DNA of 64,000 nucleotides, from positions 1,922,001 to 1,986,000 of the forward strand of contig JBCAQO010000014.1 in the NCBI GenBank assembly GCA_039111635.1. The letters are read 5' to 3'. A model generated the notes under the pieces. That model was not told the DNA's origin. It was given only the letters and a program-made list of their open reading frames with translations, and ran no database searches. Position 1 is the stretch's first letter. The number at the start of each line of letters is the position of its first letter. The DNA comes from Heterobasidion occidentale. Its lineage: Eukaryota; Basidiomycota; Agaricomycetes; Russulales; Bondarzewiaceae. Position numbers and translations under genes: made by a program. This document shows positions 1 to 10,737 of this stretch, in pieces.

Positions 1-1348
1 CTCAACCAAGTACCGTACACAGGCCATGAAAGACTTCCGGACAGGGAGCATTCGAGTCATGGTGTGCACAGACGTAGCTGGCATGGTGCATACACTGCCT
101 CTTCCATCATGTCATAGCTAATGAAAATGACCAGGGCTGCAACATCCCCAACATCGACACAGTTGTGCAATGGAAACTTCCGGAAAAGCTCTCCAGCTTC
201 ATCCAACGTGCTGGGCGCGCTGCGAGAGGCCCAAATACAATTGGACTGGCCGTTCTCCTTGTGGAGCCCAATGCATACTCCATATCCATGACCGATCCAA
301 CCCCAGACCAAGAACGACACGAGAAGCCAGGGAATTGCACAAGGCATCATAAGAAAAACAAGGCCGCAACAACAAAGAAGGGCATACAAGAATATGCACG
401 GATGCATGGCCGCCATCGTGGCAGATGCACACCTGCGCATGATGCAATCACACATGCTGCTAGTCCGTGCCTTGAATTTAGTTGTCTGGATCCCACCGAA
501 GGATTGTACCAGTTTGTGCAAGCGACAACATGTTGCCGCCTCTTGTTGCGTGAAGTGTTCGACAACCCACAACCAAGTGAGCCCATTTCAACCTTGGAAC
601 CATGTATATGCTGTTGACTCTGTGCAACATTCTTTCAGACCCTACGGTTCCTTGCTGCAATATTTGCAACCCATCCTTATTCAACCGAACACGACCTGGA
701 ATCAAGAAGCGGCGCAGCGTAGGCGATGCACACAAGAGCACATTTGGAGCGCCCTGTGTCGTCACAAAGAAGGTGCTACAGCAATGGCATGAGGACATTC
801 TTGCACGCGATGCGAGAGATCATATGAACTTTACCCCAGAATACATCCTTCTAAATGATGCAATCACCAAACTGGCATCCCTTCAGCGACCGCTCTCCTC
901 TTCCTCCATCGAGAACTACCTCACATCCGTCTGGCTTTTGTGGCCCAAATACGGCGCCGAGCTCTGCCAACTCATCCTTGGATTGAAGGACCAGGCAAAC
1001 CACTCTCTTACTCACCAAGACTCCTCAGATACATGCCAGGCAGAGGAAAACCTGCAATCAGATGTGTTCCTCACTGTTCCCAGACCGCCAACTCCACCAA
1101 CTCCTTTGCCAACTCAGATGACCCTGCCATCCAAGTGCCAGCGACCCACACCTAGTACCATGTTGCTCAGCGCAGTCACAGGCTCCGATTTACTTCAGTC
1201 ACCTCCTACTGAGTACAAACAAGCCAGGTGTGCGCCCGCCATCAACACAGGCAGCACCTACCCCCTGTCAACCTCACGTAGCGCATATGCGGAGCCCGGC
1301 ATTCAATTACCAGACCTCAAGACCAGTGCGCATGTCTTGCATTACTGA
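1..1348 (+). CDS. RecQ-type DNA helicase, 3' part (5' end outside window)
   Basis: This is the C-terminal part of a superfamily 2 ATP-dependent DNA helicase. I read it as three exons: <1-85, 135-603 and 639-1348 (stop 1346-1348). Removing the intron at 86-134 (GTGCAT...CCAG, with a CTAAT branch-like site) joins motif V as VMVCTDVAGMGCNIPNI. Motif VI follows as FIQRAGRAARG. Further on lie a basic stretch, a cysteine pair (CCNIC) followed by NRTRPGIKKR, and a proline/serine/threonine-rich tail. The second intron is only 35 bp (604-638), which is short but restores the frame exactly. The ATPase half is upstream of the window. RecQ helicases with this tail arrangement are multicopy in Agaricomycetes and some are telomere-linked, so a subtelomeric position is possible; that is inference. 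An LTR begins 78 bp after the stop. The gene may be one member of a repeated family rather than the housekeeping RecQ. Confidence 0.75.
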
Positions 1349-1426
1349 GATCACTGTACATATACATTGCCCCATCACGCACCACCCAGCCTATCGCCTG
1401 CGACATTGCCTTATGCACACAGTTGG

Positions 1427-2025
1427 TGTTGCAAACTGCTCGTTCGATAACCCAAGAGTAACAGGTTCTTCCCTAGGTCGCACAATGGACTGAGTGGTGG
1501 ACAAAGTCTTGACTGTATCAGGCAATGATACAGGAAGAAATAATGATTCCACTGTAGGAAGACAGTGGGGAACAAAGGTGTTCATATGGGAAGATACAAA
1601 CTAATGAGGAGAATAGACTGAAGATCCTCAGCCTATTCTATGGGCCTTATATACTGTATAGGGTATAGGGTAAGAGTCCGTATGCTTCTCCGGGTATCCA
1701 TCCCAGGAGAGCTGTGGTCGCCGTCTCTCTCAGCCGGTGCCTACTCTTGTACTTCTCCAGTCGCACCAATCCATCCTGGTGCGACGAGGTGCTTACCCAT
1801 AAGCCCTAAGCCCATGGCATGTGAATGCCTATCTTATCTTCCGCTATACCTATGACCCTTCCCATATATCCTTTACCAATGTCTTGAAGAACCATTGGTC
1901 CAGTCGGCTCCTAAGGACATGCCAAATACCTTGATGTACGCTCCGTGGTGGAGCCGCCTAGCATGTGATGCTTGAACCATTGGATAGACCAGCCCCAATG
2001 GGCTCCGATCGGTCAAGTCATAACA
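1427..2025 (-). repeat. LTR of a second LTR-retrotransposon family (3' LTR, minus orientation)
   Basis: On the minus strand the segment begins TGTTATGACTTG and ends TTGCAACA. A purine tract (AAAGGGGGTAA on the minus strand, at 2026-2036) sits just outside its start, as expected for a 3' LTR. A TATA-like run is present near 1650. Part of the terminal sequence recurs in opposite orientation at 5037-5134. I could not find the partner LTR or a matching target duplication, so the element is broken. Confidence 0.6.
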
Positions 2026-2389
2026 TTACCCCCTTTCTAGGTCCCAACTCCTGAGGGGACTACTCGCCTCCGCAAGCTTCATTGTCATTCCACGTACAAT
2101 TTGCTTTCTGATCGTCCAACAACGATCAGGATGCGTCTTCCCGATATGACTTCGTTTTCTGGGGCGAAGACCGACTTACGTCGTTTACAACGCCTAGGAG
2201 TTCTCCATCTCCGTTGAGCTGTTTGGTTCAGGTTCCTAGCAATATCGCCACAATATTGTGTCACCCTTCCGATGTTCTTCCTTCACCGGTATGGTTTTGT
2301 TGCGAGTATGCTCCTAGAGTCAATAGGCAGCTGCTCAAACCAGGCCTCTCCTGGTACTGTTTGTTAAGCCAATTTTCCGCTCTGGCTGG
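2026..2389 (-). other. Retroelement internal remnant, no intact gene
   Basis: This stretch lies between the purine tract of the LTR at 1427-2025 and another LTR-like block. The minus strand holds two short open stretches of about 40 codons separated by stops, consistent with decayed polyprotein C-terminus. No named domain is recognisable. Confidence 0.35.
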
Positions 2390-2845
2390 TGTTCAGAAAG
2401 GTGTCGCGTGTGAATGATTATATGATGAAATAGAAAACTCGTCTGTGGATGAGTACCAAAGGTCAAGCGTAAGAACAGGTGGGGGAGTAACAAAGGTGAA
2501 CGAGCTGGCGAGACAGGTCTCTGGCTCGTTCTATATATACGTGATCTGCTTTAGGGCATGATCTACAGAAGGTCTGTGCTTAAGGCACCGAGGCAAATAG
2601 AAGTAAACAATCAATGATCAAAGTGATGTAATCTATGATGCGATCAAGGAAGCATGATGCAATCAATGATGTCAGTGATGTAACTGATCGTTAATCCAGG
2701 AACAAAAGATAAGATAAGATAACTCAATGTCTGTTGGTGAAGTCAAGGGGTTGGTCACCAGGTATAGGTCATATCCATTGGTCATAGACCGCATGTCATA
2801 TGATCAGGTGATCATATATCATGTGTTATGAGCCGGCTCTTAACA
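2390..2845 (-). repeat. Probable solo or truncated LTR
   Basis: The block is bounded by TGTT at 2390 and AACA at 2845, so on the minus strand it reads TGTTAAGAGCC...CTGAACA. An internal TATATATA lies near 2533. It abuts the Gypsy fragment at 2846. The flanking 5-mers (GCTGG and ACTGA) do not match, so insertion was followed by rearrangement or the boundaries are slightly wrong. Confidence 0.4.
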
Positions 2846-3339
2846 ACTGAGTAGTGGTCTTGGTTCTCCTAATTCTTGACAAGCTCCTTCCTGATTCCAT
2901 CTCCGTTGATGTTCCTTGCAATGGTTCTTCTAAGATTGGCAACAACAGCAATGGGGAGATTGTCTGATCTTCTGTTGTGTATCTCAACGGTGTTCTCGGT
3001 TTGGATGACGTTGTGCTCTCCATTGTCTGCGAGGGTGAACAGTGTCTTTGGTTCGTTGATGAAGCAAATCCTAGAAAACTGATATCCAGTTTTGCTGAGG
3101 TCAATGAAAATCTTGGGTGATCTCTGTAGCCAAAACGTAGCTATTCCTGAATAAACCTTTCTTGGGTTTTAGTGTCTTGCAACTTCTATTGTTCCTAGGT
3201 TGTTAATTCTTCCTTGAAGGGTTCCTGCTTGGTTTACCCTTGCGGCGGTCGCTAGAATGTTGTTTACAGATTGGAGAAAGAGCCGTTGCTGCTGGGAATC
3301 CAGCTTGGGATAGGGTAGGGATGGAAGAGCTCGTTCAAG
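2846..3339 (-). pseudogene. Decayed 5' internal fragment of the Gypsy element
   Basis: This is collinear with 24590-25098 (minus) and 14500-15010 (plus), the leader and first coding part of the chromovirus. It is clearly more diverged than those two copies, and many differences are CG to CA/TG changes. It continues directly from the LTR at 3340-5006 in the same orientation, so it is the 5' end of an old minus-strand copy whose rest has been lost at 2845. Confidence 0.7.
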
Positions 3340-5006
3340 TGTTAGGTCGGAGACCTATCACGTGCACCGATGCATGAAGGGGATCCTGTTAGGACCGCGT
3401 CCTAACACATGCTTCGCACGTGAGTGGATGGGCTAGTCAAGTGCTTCGGACTTGCTGCAGACTCGGATCGCTTTCCATGACTCCTTACCATTTACATGCT
3501 AACGCATGAACGCTGACTTCTGGTTCCTGATTCTTGATGTGGACAGACATTGGTTCCTGACCCCCATTCCTGGTTCTTGATTGATCGAAGATGTGGATAG
3601 ACATTAGTGATCGGATTACTATATTTGGTTACATGGCAGGTCGATGAGGCATTCTAGCTTACGGATCTCGATTGTTGACTTTGGTACCTGAGAAGCGCAC
3701 AGACCAGATCTTGATCCTGCCCTAGACACTTCTTTATGTAAATAGCCGAGATGAGCTTCTAAGAAGCTCAGCTCGTTCACCTGTAATACACTCGATCTCT
3801 GCACTGCACCCGGCGTCTGGCTACCTTCCTAGCCCACGCTTCGTGATCTCTGTCAGATCTGAGAAACTCTTTGCACGGTCTGACGAAGTGCTGGACTCGT
3901 CTCCCTTCCCTTCCCTCCCTCTACTCATCCGCTTCTATACCGGGCTAGCTGCCTTCCGTGTTCTCAGTTGGACACCCCCTCGTGTCATCTGTTGGACAGG
4001 AGAAGATCATCCGGTTCCTCCTCATCATCGAGAAGACCTCGAAGATCACCTTCTCAATCTCTTCGAGAACAAAGCCGACAGCGACCCCGAGTTCCTCGAA
4101 AGAGCCCAAAGACGATCCATCGTCTTCATCCATTGGAGTCTACGACTATATGAACCAGTGGAGGTTTAGCCTAGGGACCCCTTCGTGCATCGGTGCACGT
4201 GATAGGTCTCTGACCTAACAGATCCCTAGGCTAAACCTCCACAGTGTCGTAGAGTCGTAGACTCCAATAGATGAAGATGATTGATCGCCTTTGAGCCCTT
4301 TCAAGGAACTTGGGGTTGCTTTCTGCCTTGTCCTCAAAGAGGTTAAGAAGATGATCTTTGAGGTCCTCTCGATGGTGAGAAGGAACTGGATGATCTTCTT
4401 CTGTCCAACAGATGACATGAGGAGGTGTCCAACTGAGAACATGGAAGGTGGCTAGGCTGGTGTAGTAGTGGATAAGTAGAGGAAGAGATGGGAAGGGAGA
4501 TGAGTCCAGTGCGTTGTCAGACCGTGCAAAGGATTCTCAGATCTGACAAAGATTATGAAGTGTGGGCTAGGAAGGTAGCCAGACACCAGGTGCAGTGTAG
4601 AGATCGAGTGTATTACAGGTGAATGAGCTGAGCTTCTTAGAAGCTCATCTTGCCTATTTATACAAAGATGTATCTAGGGCCAGATCAAGATCTGGTCTGT
4701 GCGCTTCTCAGGTACCAAGGTAAATGATCGAGATCTGTAAGCTAAGATGCATCATTGACCTACCATATAACTAAGTATTTGGATCACTAATGTCTGTCCA
4801 CATCACAATCAATCAGGAACCAGGGACAGGGTCAGGAACCAATGTCTATCCACATCAAGAATCAGGAACGGTAAGTAAGTGTTCATGTAGTTAGCATGTA
4901 AATGATGATGAGTCATCGAGAATGGTCCAAGTCTGAATCATGTCCAAAGCACTTGACCAGCCCGTCTTCTCACATGCGAAGCACATTTTAGAACACGTTC
5001 CTCACA
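3340..5006 (-). repeat. Old Gypsy 5' LTR (minus), split by a nested solo LTR
   Basis: The terminus TGTTAGGTCGGAGACCTA at 3340 and the far end at 5006 (degenerate ...CCTCACA) match the roughly 833-bp Gypsy LTR in minus orientation. The copy is interrupted at 3387-4220 by a second LTR of the same family. It is the most degenerate LTR copy in the window. Confidence 0.8.
3387..4220 (+). mobile_element. Solo LTR of the Gypsy family with 5-bp target duplication
   Basis: This is an 834-bp LTR beginning TGTTAGGACCGCG and ending CCGACCTAACA-type sequence (here CTGACCTAACA). It is flanked on both sides by GATCC (3382-3386 and 4221-4225), the expected 5-bp target duplication. No internal region remains, so it is a solo LTR left by LTR-LTR recombination. 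Its target was another LTR of the same family. Confidence 0.9.
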
Positions 5007-5036
5007 TAGGATCACTGCAACTACTCCTATATTAAC

Positions 5037-5134
5037 CTTCTAATACAGTCAAGACTTTCTCTCCCACTCAGTCTATTGTGCGACCTAGGGAAGAACCTGT
5101 TACTCTTGGGTTACTGAACGAGCAGTTCATAACA
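5037..5134 (+). repeat. LTR-end remnant matching the LTR at 1427
   Basis: About 98 bp are nearly the reverse complement of 1427-1525, with a shared CCTAGG-centred core. The segment ends ...TTCATAACA, the family's 3' LTR terminus. No internal region or partner is adjacent. Confidence 0.6.
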
Positions 5135-6250
5135 CCACGCATCAATGAGGTAGTTAAATGAGGCAGAGTGTGTACATAAGTGTGCGTGCTTACTGGCTGT
5201 CTACTGTTGGAGCTTGAAGTCGAGCGTCGTGAGTGTGTCGTGCTCATTGCTGTCTCACGACAGCTCAACCTTCAGTGGCTATCAGCGTGTTCACAAGGGA
5301 CATAGTTAGCAAGCACAACACTCACTTTCTCTATTGCACCATCCCCGTGCTTGCTCTCGGCATGCTCGACCAACTCAACTGGTACAAGACTGTCGTGTCA
5401 GAGTTTACGAGGCCGACTAATAGAAGCGTGAGCAAACGAGTGACTCAGTGCATGTGGACAATGACTGATATATATGATAAGTACCTAATAGAAGCACAAG
5501 CAAACAAGTGACTATGGTAAGTCAGTAAAAGGTCTACAAAAGTATGAATGGTATAGTAGCTCATCTCAGTGCATGTGGACAACAACTGAGGTGCTCGATA
5601 ATGACAAATGTATGGTAACAATAGTGTGTTCGGAGTGCAAATAGGAACTGTATAGTACTGAGGCATCAACTCCACAAGGTAACATATCCGAATGAGTCCG
5701 TAAAAGGTAACTGGTAACATATGACATAATAGTCCATTTGAAGTCAAAAACATACTGCTGTGCCTTTGTGCACATTTGTTGCTACGGCAGATCTCAACAT
5801 GTTGTGTACCTTATGGAGCGCAGGAATGTTGATGGCAGCTTTGGGAGCATTGCTGCTGCCAAGAGTCACACTGTGCAAGGTGTGTCATGGTGTGCCTTGT
5901 TTTCATTGTTCTTGCATCTGACACCAACCCAACCCAACCTGGTGCACACAGTGTTCATGTGTATGGCTGCACACTAGCCGCACTCACAATCCTAGATAGG
6001 CTCATCATTGTTGATGTGCTGATGCTAGGGTGATGGCTTGCTGAACAACAGATGCCAAGTGGTGGGATCAATGGGCTGTGTGTACTGATGTGCGCACATG
6101 GTCTTTTTGACCATAGCATCAACTATCTCCGAGACAAGCGGAGCTCAACTCCCTCTTGGGTGCGATGAACCAAATTCACAAAACTTTGAGTGGTGTCCTG
6201 GTACGTTCCTGCCTCCTAACATTCTTCATTTGACAGACATGCCAGCCCTT
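5135..6250. other. Intergenic, no gene supported
   Basis: There are only short reading frames in all frames. A 20-bp stretch (CAGTGCATGTGGACAA) recurs at about 5448 and 5566, and GTAAAAGGT recurs at about 5526 and 5700, suggesting small local duplications. Nothing else is recognised. Confidence 0.5.
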
Positions 6251-7226
6251 CATCAGTAAACAGGCAAATATGATTACAGTACTTACATCACTTGTAGACA
6301 CTTACATCACTTGTATAAGCTCCTGCTCCTTATACATTCTCTATAAGGACCTGTAAGGATTTCTAGCTTATAGCAAGCTTTATCTGCTAGATTTCATTTT
6401 CCAAGTGTCATGTAAGGAGCCATAAGCTCGCTTGAGCAAGCTCTGTAAGTGTCAATGACGAATCCAATGAATAAAACATCAAATTCTCACACTGATCAGG
6501 GTTTGAAGCAAAGACCTCATATGATCACCTGCCCAACCCAAAGCCAGCAGCTTCAACCACTACACTAGAAGGTCTTATAATTATGGTGGAGGTACCTGCA
6601 ATATATAGAGCTCCTATCGATTTGAAGTGTTTTTTTTGACAAGTCAGACTGGCTCTTGCACAACTCAAACCCTCTAAATATTTGCTTTTGAGACACTTTT
6701 CATGCAGACAAGACCCTGTGAGCATGAACAAATAATGTCTCATTTAAATGAGCTATTTTAGGGCCATGTCACTTTCATCAATGTCCACAAAGCAAAGGTT
6801 TAGAGGGTTTGAGTTGTGCAAGAGCCAGTCTGACTTGTCAAAAAAAATGCTTCAAGTCAATAGGAGCTCTATATATTGCAGGTACCTCCACCATAATTAT
6901 AAGACCTTTTAGTGTAGTGGTTGAAGCTGCTGGCTTTGGGTTGGGCAGGTGATCACATGAGGTCTTTGCTTCAAACCCTGATCAGTGTGAGAATTTGATG
7001 TTTTATTCATTGGATTCGTCATTGACACTTACAGAGCTTGCTCAAGCAAGCTTATGTTCCAGCTTATGTTGCTTATACGCTCCTTACATGACACTTGCAA
7101 AATGAGACCTAGCTGATTGTACTTGGGCAAGCTCCAGTCTTACAAGCCTTACAGCCCTTACAAGGCTTGCCCAAGTGGCATAAGCATTCTATAAGCTGAG
7201 AAAGTATATTTGCCTGTTTACTGATG
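6251..7226. mobile_element. Foldback / long inverted-repeat element (non-autonomous)
   Basis: The outer ends are inverted repeats: CATCAGTAAACAGGCAAATA at 6251-6270 and its complement at 7207-7226. Inside, long arms pair almost continuously: about 6393-6700 with about 6790-7103, separated by a loop of roughly 90 bp. The right arm carries an extra 22 bp near 7054-7076. No transposase is encoded. A clear target duplication is not visible, so assignment to a DNA-transposon superfamily is open. Confidence 0.7.
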
Positions 7227-7949
7227 TTGGATCTCTCTCCATACCTCCACCAGCTACCTCCTCCAAGCAAGCTGCTCATTCGCAAGAGCTCGGCACTGTC
7301 GCCTGCAACAAATTGAGCCACAGGCATCATCTGTGACAGTTTTCAAACATCAGACATAAGAGATCACAGGCATCACGTTTAACCTACTTTTTCAACTTGT
7401 TACAATCTAAAGACTTTTCTCCTCTTTTCTTGACTTGTTGGACTTTTATCCTATTATAATTGTAAAAGAATATTTTCTCTAAGTCTGTAAGTTGGTCAAA
7501 AAGCTGATAAGAATGAACAAGTGCAGAAAAGTTCAGAAAAGTCACCTAAGTAACCTTCCCTTTTCCTGATGCCTCCTCGGCGGTCAGCCATTCCCGGACG
7601 AGCAAGGGAACACTTACAAATGCTTTCAAAACTCTGGATTAAACCTGGAACTGTTTATTAGGAAAAGCGTGCAAATCTTCCATAGCCGGACACGGCCTGG
7701 GAAGGCTATGTAAGGGGGGGGTAATGACACAGCCTCGTCAGGCGCCGCCGGTCTTGTAAGAGTCGAGAAGGCTAACATGAAAATAGCCATCATGGCGAGA
7801 TTTGGCTAGTCTGATGAGATCTTGCTAGTCTAGCCAGTCTCGACAGCTCATGTCAGATTCCTCCGCACAGGGCAGGTTATTCAAGATTAGAGATATCATG
7901 AATGTCATTATCAATCTTTGCAGGCTCCACATTCTCATGTCTGATCTAC
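7227..7949. other. Intergenic with possible truncated LTR at its right end
   Basis: There is no supported gene. At about 7711-7723 a G-rich tract (AAGGGGGGGGTAA) precedes TGACACAGCC, the arrangement of a polypurine tract and LTR start on the + strand. The putative LTR is cut off by the Gypsy LTR at 7950. Confidence 0.35.
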
Positions 7950-8784
7950 TGTTAGGTCGGAGACCTATCACGTGCACCGATGCACAAAGGGGTCCCTAGG
8001 CTAAACCTCCACTGGTTCGTACAGGCGTAAACTCCAATGGATGAAGACGATGGATCGTCTTTGGGCTCTTTCGAGGAACTCGGGGTCGCTGTCGGCTTTG
8101 TTCTCGAAGAGATTGAGAAGGTGATCTTCGAGGTCTTCTCGATGATGAGGAGGAACCGGATGATCTTCTCCTGTCCAACAGATGACACGAGGGGGTGTCC
8201 AACTGAGAACGCGGAAGGCAGCTAGCCCAGTATAGAAGCGAATGAGTAGAGGGAGGGAAGGGAAGGGAGACGAGTCCAGTGCTTCGTTAGACCGTGCAAA
8301 GAGGTTCTCAGATCTGACAGAGATCACGAAGCGTGGGCTAGGAAGGTAGCCAGACGCCGGGTGCAGTGCAGAGATCGAGTGTATTACAGGTGAACGAGCT
8401 GAGCTTCTTAGAAGCTCATCTCGGCTATTTACATAAAGAAGTGTCTAGGGCAGGATCAAGATCTGGTCTGTGCGCTTCTCAGGTACCAAAGTCAACAATC
8501 GAGATCCGTAAGCTAGAATGCCTCATCGACCTGCCATGTAACCAAATATAGTAATCCGATCACTAATGTCTATCCACATCTTCGATCAATCAAGAACTAG
8601 GAACGGGGGTCAGGAACCAATGTCTGTCCACATCAAGAATCAGGAACCAGAAGTCAGCGTTCATGCGTTAGCATGTAAATGATTAAGGAGTCATGGAAAG
8701 CGGTCCAAGTCTGCAACAAGTCCGAAGCACTTGACCAGCCCATCCACTCACGTGCGAAGCACGTGTTAGGACGCGGTCCTAACA
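7950..8784 (-). repeat. 3' LTR of the outer minus-strand Gypsy copy
   Basis: Full-length LTR of about 835 bp, TGTTAGGTC...GTCCTAACA on the + strand. It is followed at 8785-8795 by CTACCCCCTCT, the complement of the polypurine tract. The flank 7945-7949 is TCTAC, which does not match the flank of the partner LTR (TTGAG at 25933-25937). Confidence 0.9.
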
Positions 8785-8795
8785 CTACCCCCTCT

Positions 8796-10401
8796 CTATA
8801 CAAGTCTTCGGCGCTTGGCGGGTGTACCGATGGTAGGGGCAGGTCTCCTTGGATGAACTTCGTCGAAGGTGGGGATGTTCCGAGCGGGGTATCCGGTCCA
8901 GTTAGCGGTGTCAATTAAGTGGTCTAACGCCTGCTTGTGGTACCCGTATTCTTCAGCCGTCCTATCCATCTGTAGACGAAGGCGCCGGGACTGCATGCGA
9001 TGCCTATCGTAGTCTTGAAGAAATGCGCGCGCCGTAACGTCCGTTCTTTGGCGAATGCCCGTAATTGGACATCCCACGACGAGATGGCCGGCGCGTCCGC
9101 ATTCCCAGCAGGTACGAGTGGCGGGGTCGGTGGGTGGAGAAGGCGGGAGAGTAGGCGGGTTAGGCCAGACATTTTCGGAGTCCAGTGCGTCTGCGGGCCA
9201 TCCTTCTTCAGTTGCGACAGGAACGTCCGGCGACTGGGGGGAGGCTTCGTCGACAGCGATAGGACGGGTGAGGTCGTCGCCGAGTAGGGGGGGGGATGGG
9301 GACACAGCAGGGGGTGACGGGGGTGGTACCGGTAACGGCTGAAGTACCTGGCGATCCCGGACGACTTGTTTGGGGTTGTAAGGGGGACTGGTGGGCCGCA
9401 TGGATTCCGTGGTTTCTTCGTCGGTGGGTCGAAAGAGTCTGGCGACCGGGAGGACTGGTTCCGTGATTGCCGGAGGATCGACGACCATGGGTTCTTCGAC
9501 GTCGATCTGGTGAAAACCTTGTTCCTGTAGATCCGGCTTGGTCATAACCCAGGGCCTGACGTTATCTTCTGGGACACTTCCGTTTGGCCAGTAGCTTGCG
9601 ATGGGGTGAACTCCACGACTGTTAAGGGGGAAGGAGTGAGTCGGCAAAAGTCCCTTAGGGATGTCCTCCTCTATCTCCAGACGCGCCCCATTAAGTCCTT
9701 TGAAATAGAACCAGCGGATCGTGTTCTCCTTGTAACGGATCCGAGCCAGAGTTTCGAGCCAAGCCATTATAGTGTGCGTCTGGAGGAGGACGGAACTGCT
9801 GCTGAAGATGCCTCCTAACCGGAAGTTAATCATGTCGTTGCGGATGGCGGGGAGATTGATCAGCCCCTTCATGCGGTAGGAGGTGACGGTGATGTTGGCG
9901 AGTAGGATGGCTTGGGTTTGGTTGAGTGGTCCAGAGAATACTTGATAGCATTGGGCCCAAACCGCTTGCTGTAAATAAAAAAGGAAGGCACGAGGGTTCT
10001 TCAAGCCTGGCTGGTTCAGAATGATGGGGGCCTCGTCCTCAGCGAGCGTGAGGTGGTAGATACTGTTACTGGTCTTCAGGTCTTGGTAGAGGCGGAGGTC
10101 GTGAAGGGGGTTGGGTAGGGCGCGGATGTGGAGACGAGGGTTTTCGTTGTGTACTGCGAAAGCCAACGGTGGGACGACGATGTGGGGGTTTGGCATTTCA
10201 GCCGGGAAACGGGGAATGACAAATTCTGTGAGGGGGTCGGCGACATGGCGCCTTCCGAGGGATGTCGTCCTCGCTGTCGTAGTCCGAGTCCGTGTCGTCA
10301 ACGAGCGTGGGGGTGGTAGTGGGAGGGGTGATGGTGCGGAGGATGAAGGGGTTGGGGGACGGGGTGTTGGAAGCGTGAGGGGAGGTGGTAGCGGAAGTCA
10401 T
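8796..10401 (-). pseudogene. Gypsy accessory ORF3 with zinc knuckle (one frameshift)
   Basis: This ORF lies 3' of pol in the outer minus copy. It starts at the ATG at 10399-10401 (MTSATTSPHAS) and stops at 8796-8798, eleven bases from the polypurine tract. A single missing C near 10255-10263 breaks an otherwise open frame of about 530 codons; the sister copy has that C. The protein has a Ser/Pro/Thr-rich acidic N-terminus (DDTDSDYDSEDD), a middle region that is the best conserved part between copies, a proline-rich linker, and a CCHC knuckle CWECGRAGHLVVGC about 110 residues from the end, ending KRRRLV. The element already has a gag knuckle, so this is a second one. Function is unknown; nucleic-acid binding is inferred from the knuckle and basic tail. 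Confidence 0.7.
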
Positions 10402-10516
10402 TCTGATGTTACTGAGAATGTAGCGGGGGGAGTGAGCTAAGAAGAGGTTGCAGGGACAAGTGACATTCAATGGTAGCTGAGATGCTGAGGGATGTTTCCG
10501 TCTGATGCAGGGTGTC

Positions 10517-10523
10517 TTTTATA
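10517..10523 (-). promoter_or_regulatory. Internal TATA box upstream of ORF3 (outer copy)
   Basis: TATAAAA on the minus strand lies 116 bp upstream of the ORF3 ATG. The same box at the same place is conserved in the sister copy (21476-21482). Its position far from either LTR suggests an element-internal promoter for ORF3. Confidence 0.5.
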
Positions 10524-10737
10524 CGACGGAGGAGATGCCAATGGTGGCAGCGGCGTGAAGGGATCCGAGGACAAGGGCGATGGCGATGGAGGCAGCGGTG
10601 AGAGCAAGAGTCGCGACAACGGTGTAAACGGCTACTGTGGATAGAGTGGGGTCAAAAGGGGTCATAGTTGTTTGCCTGGCCATGCCAATCCTCGGTTGGT
10701 CTGCTTTTGTAGCTCCTGGTATGCTTGAGTCCGCCAA
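10519..10737 (-). CDS. Small reading frame with one predicted membrane helix (Gypsy, outer copy)
   Basis: This is a 72-codon open frame starting MADSSIPGATKADQPRIG and overlapping the pol C-terminal tail in another frame. A second possible start is MARQTTMTPF. Residues about 30-58 are strongly hydrophobic (core TVAVYTVVATLALTA), compatible with one transmembrane segment. The stop codon lies inside the TATA box of ORF3. The sister copy keeps the frame open along its full length with only conservative changes (Ala to Val, Val to Ile), whereas pol in both copies is frameshifted. Whether it is translated is unknown. A membrane or envelope-like accessory role would be speculation; chance overlap with coding sequence is the main alternative. 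Confidence 0.35.
   Translation of the reverse strand: MADSSIPGATKADQPRIGMARQTTMTPFDPTLSTVAVYTVVATLALTAASIAIALVLGSLHAAATIGISSVV

Noticed and set aside
6251..7226. Assignment of the foldback element to hAT (ends CAGT...ACTG)
   Set aside because: The 8-bp flanks do not form a target duplication.
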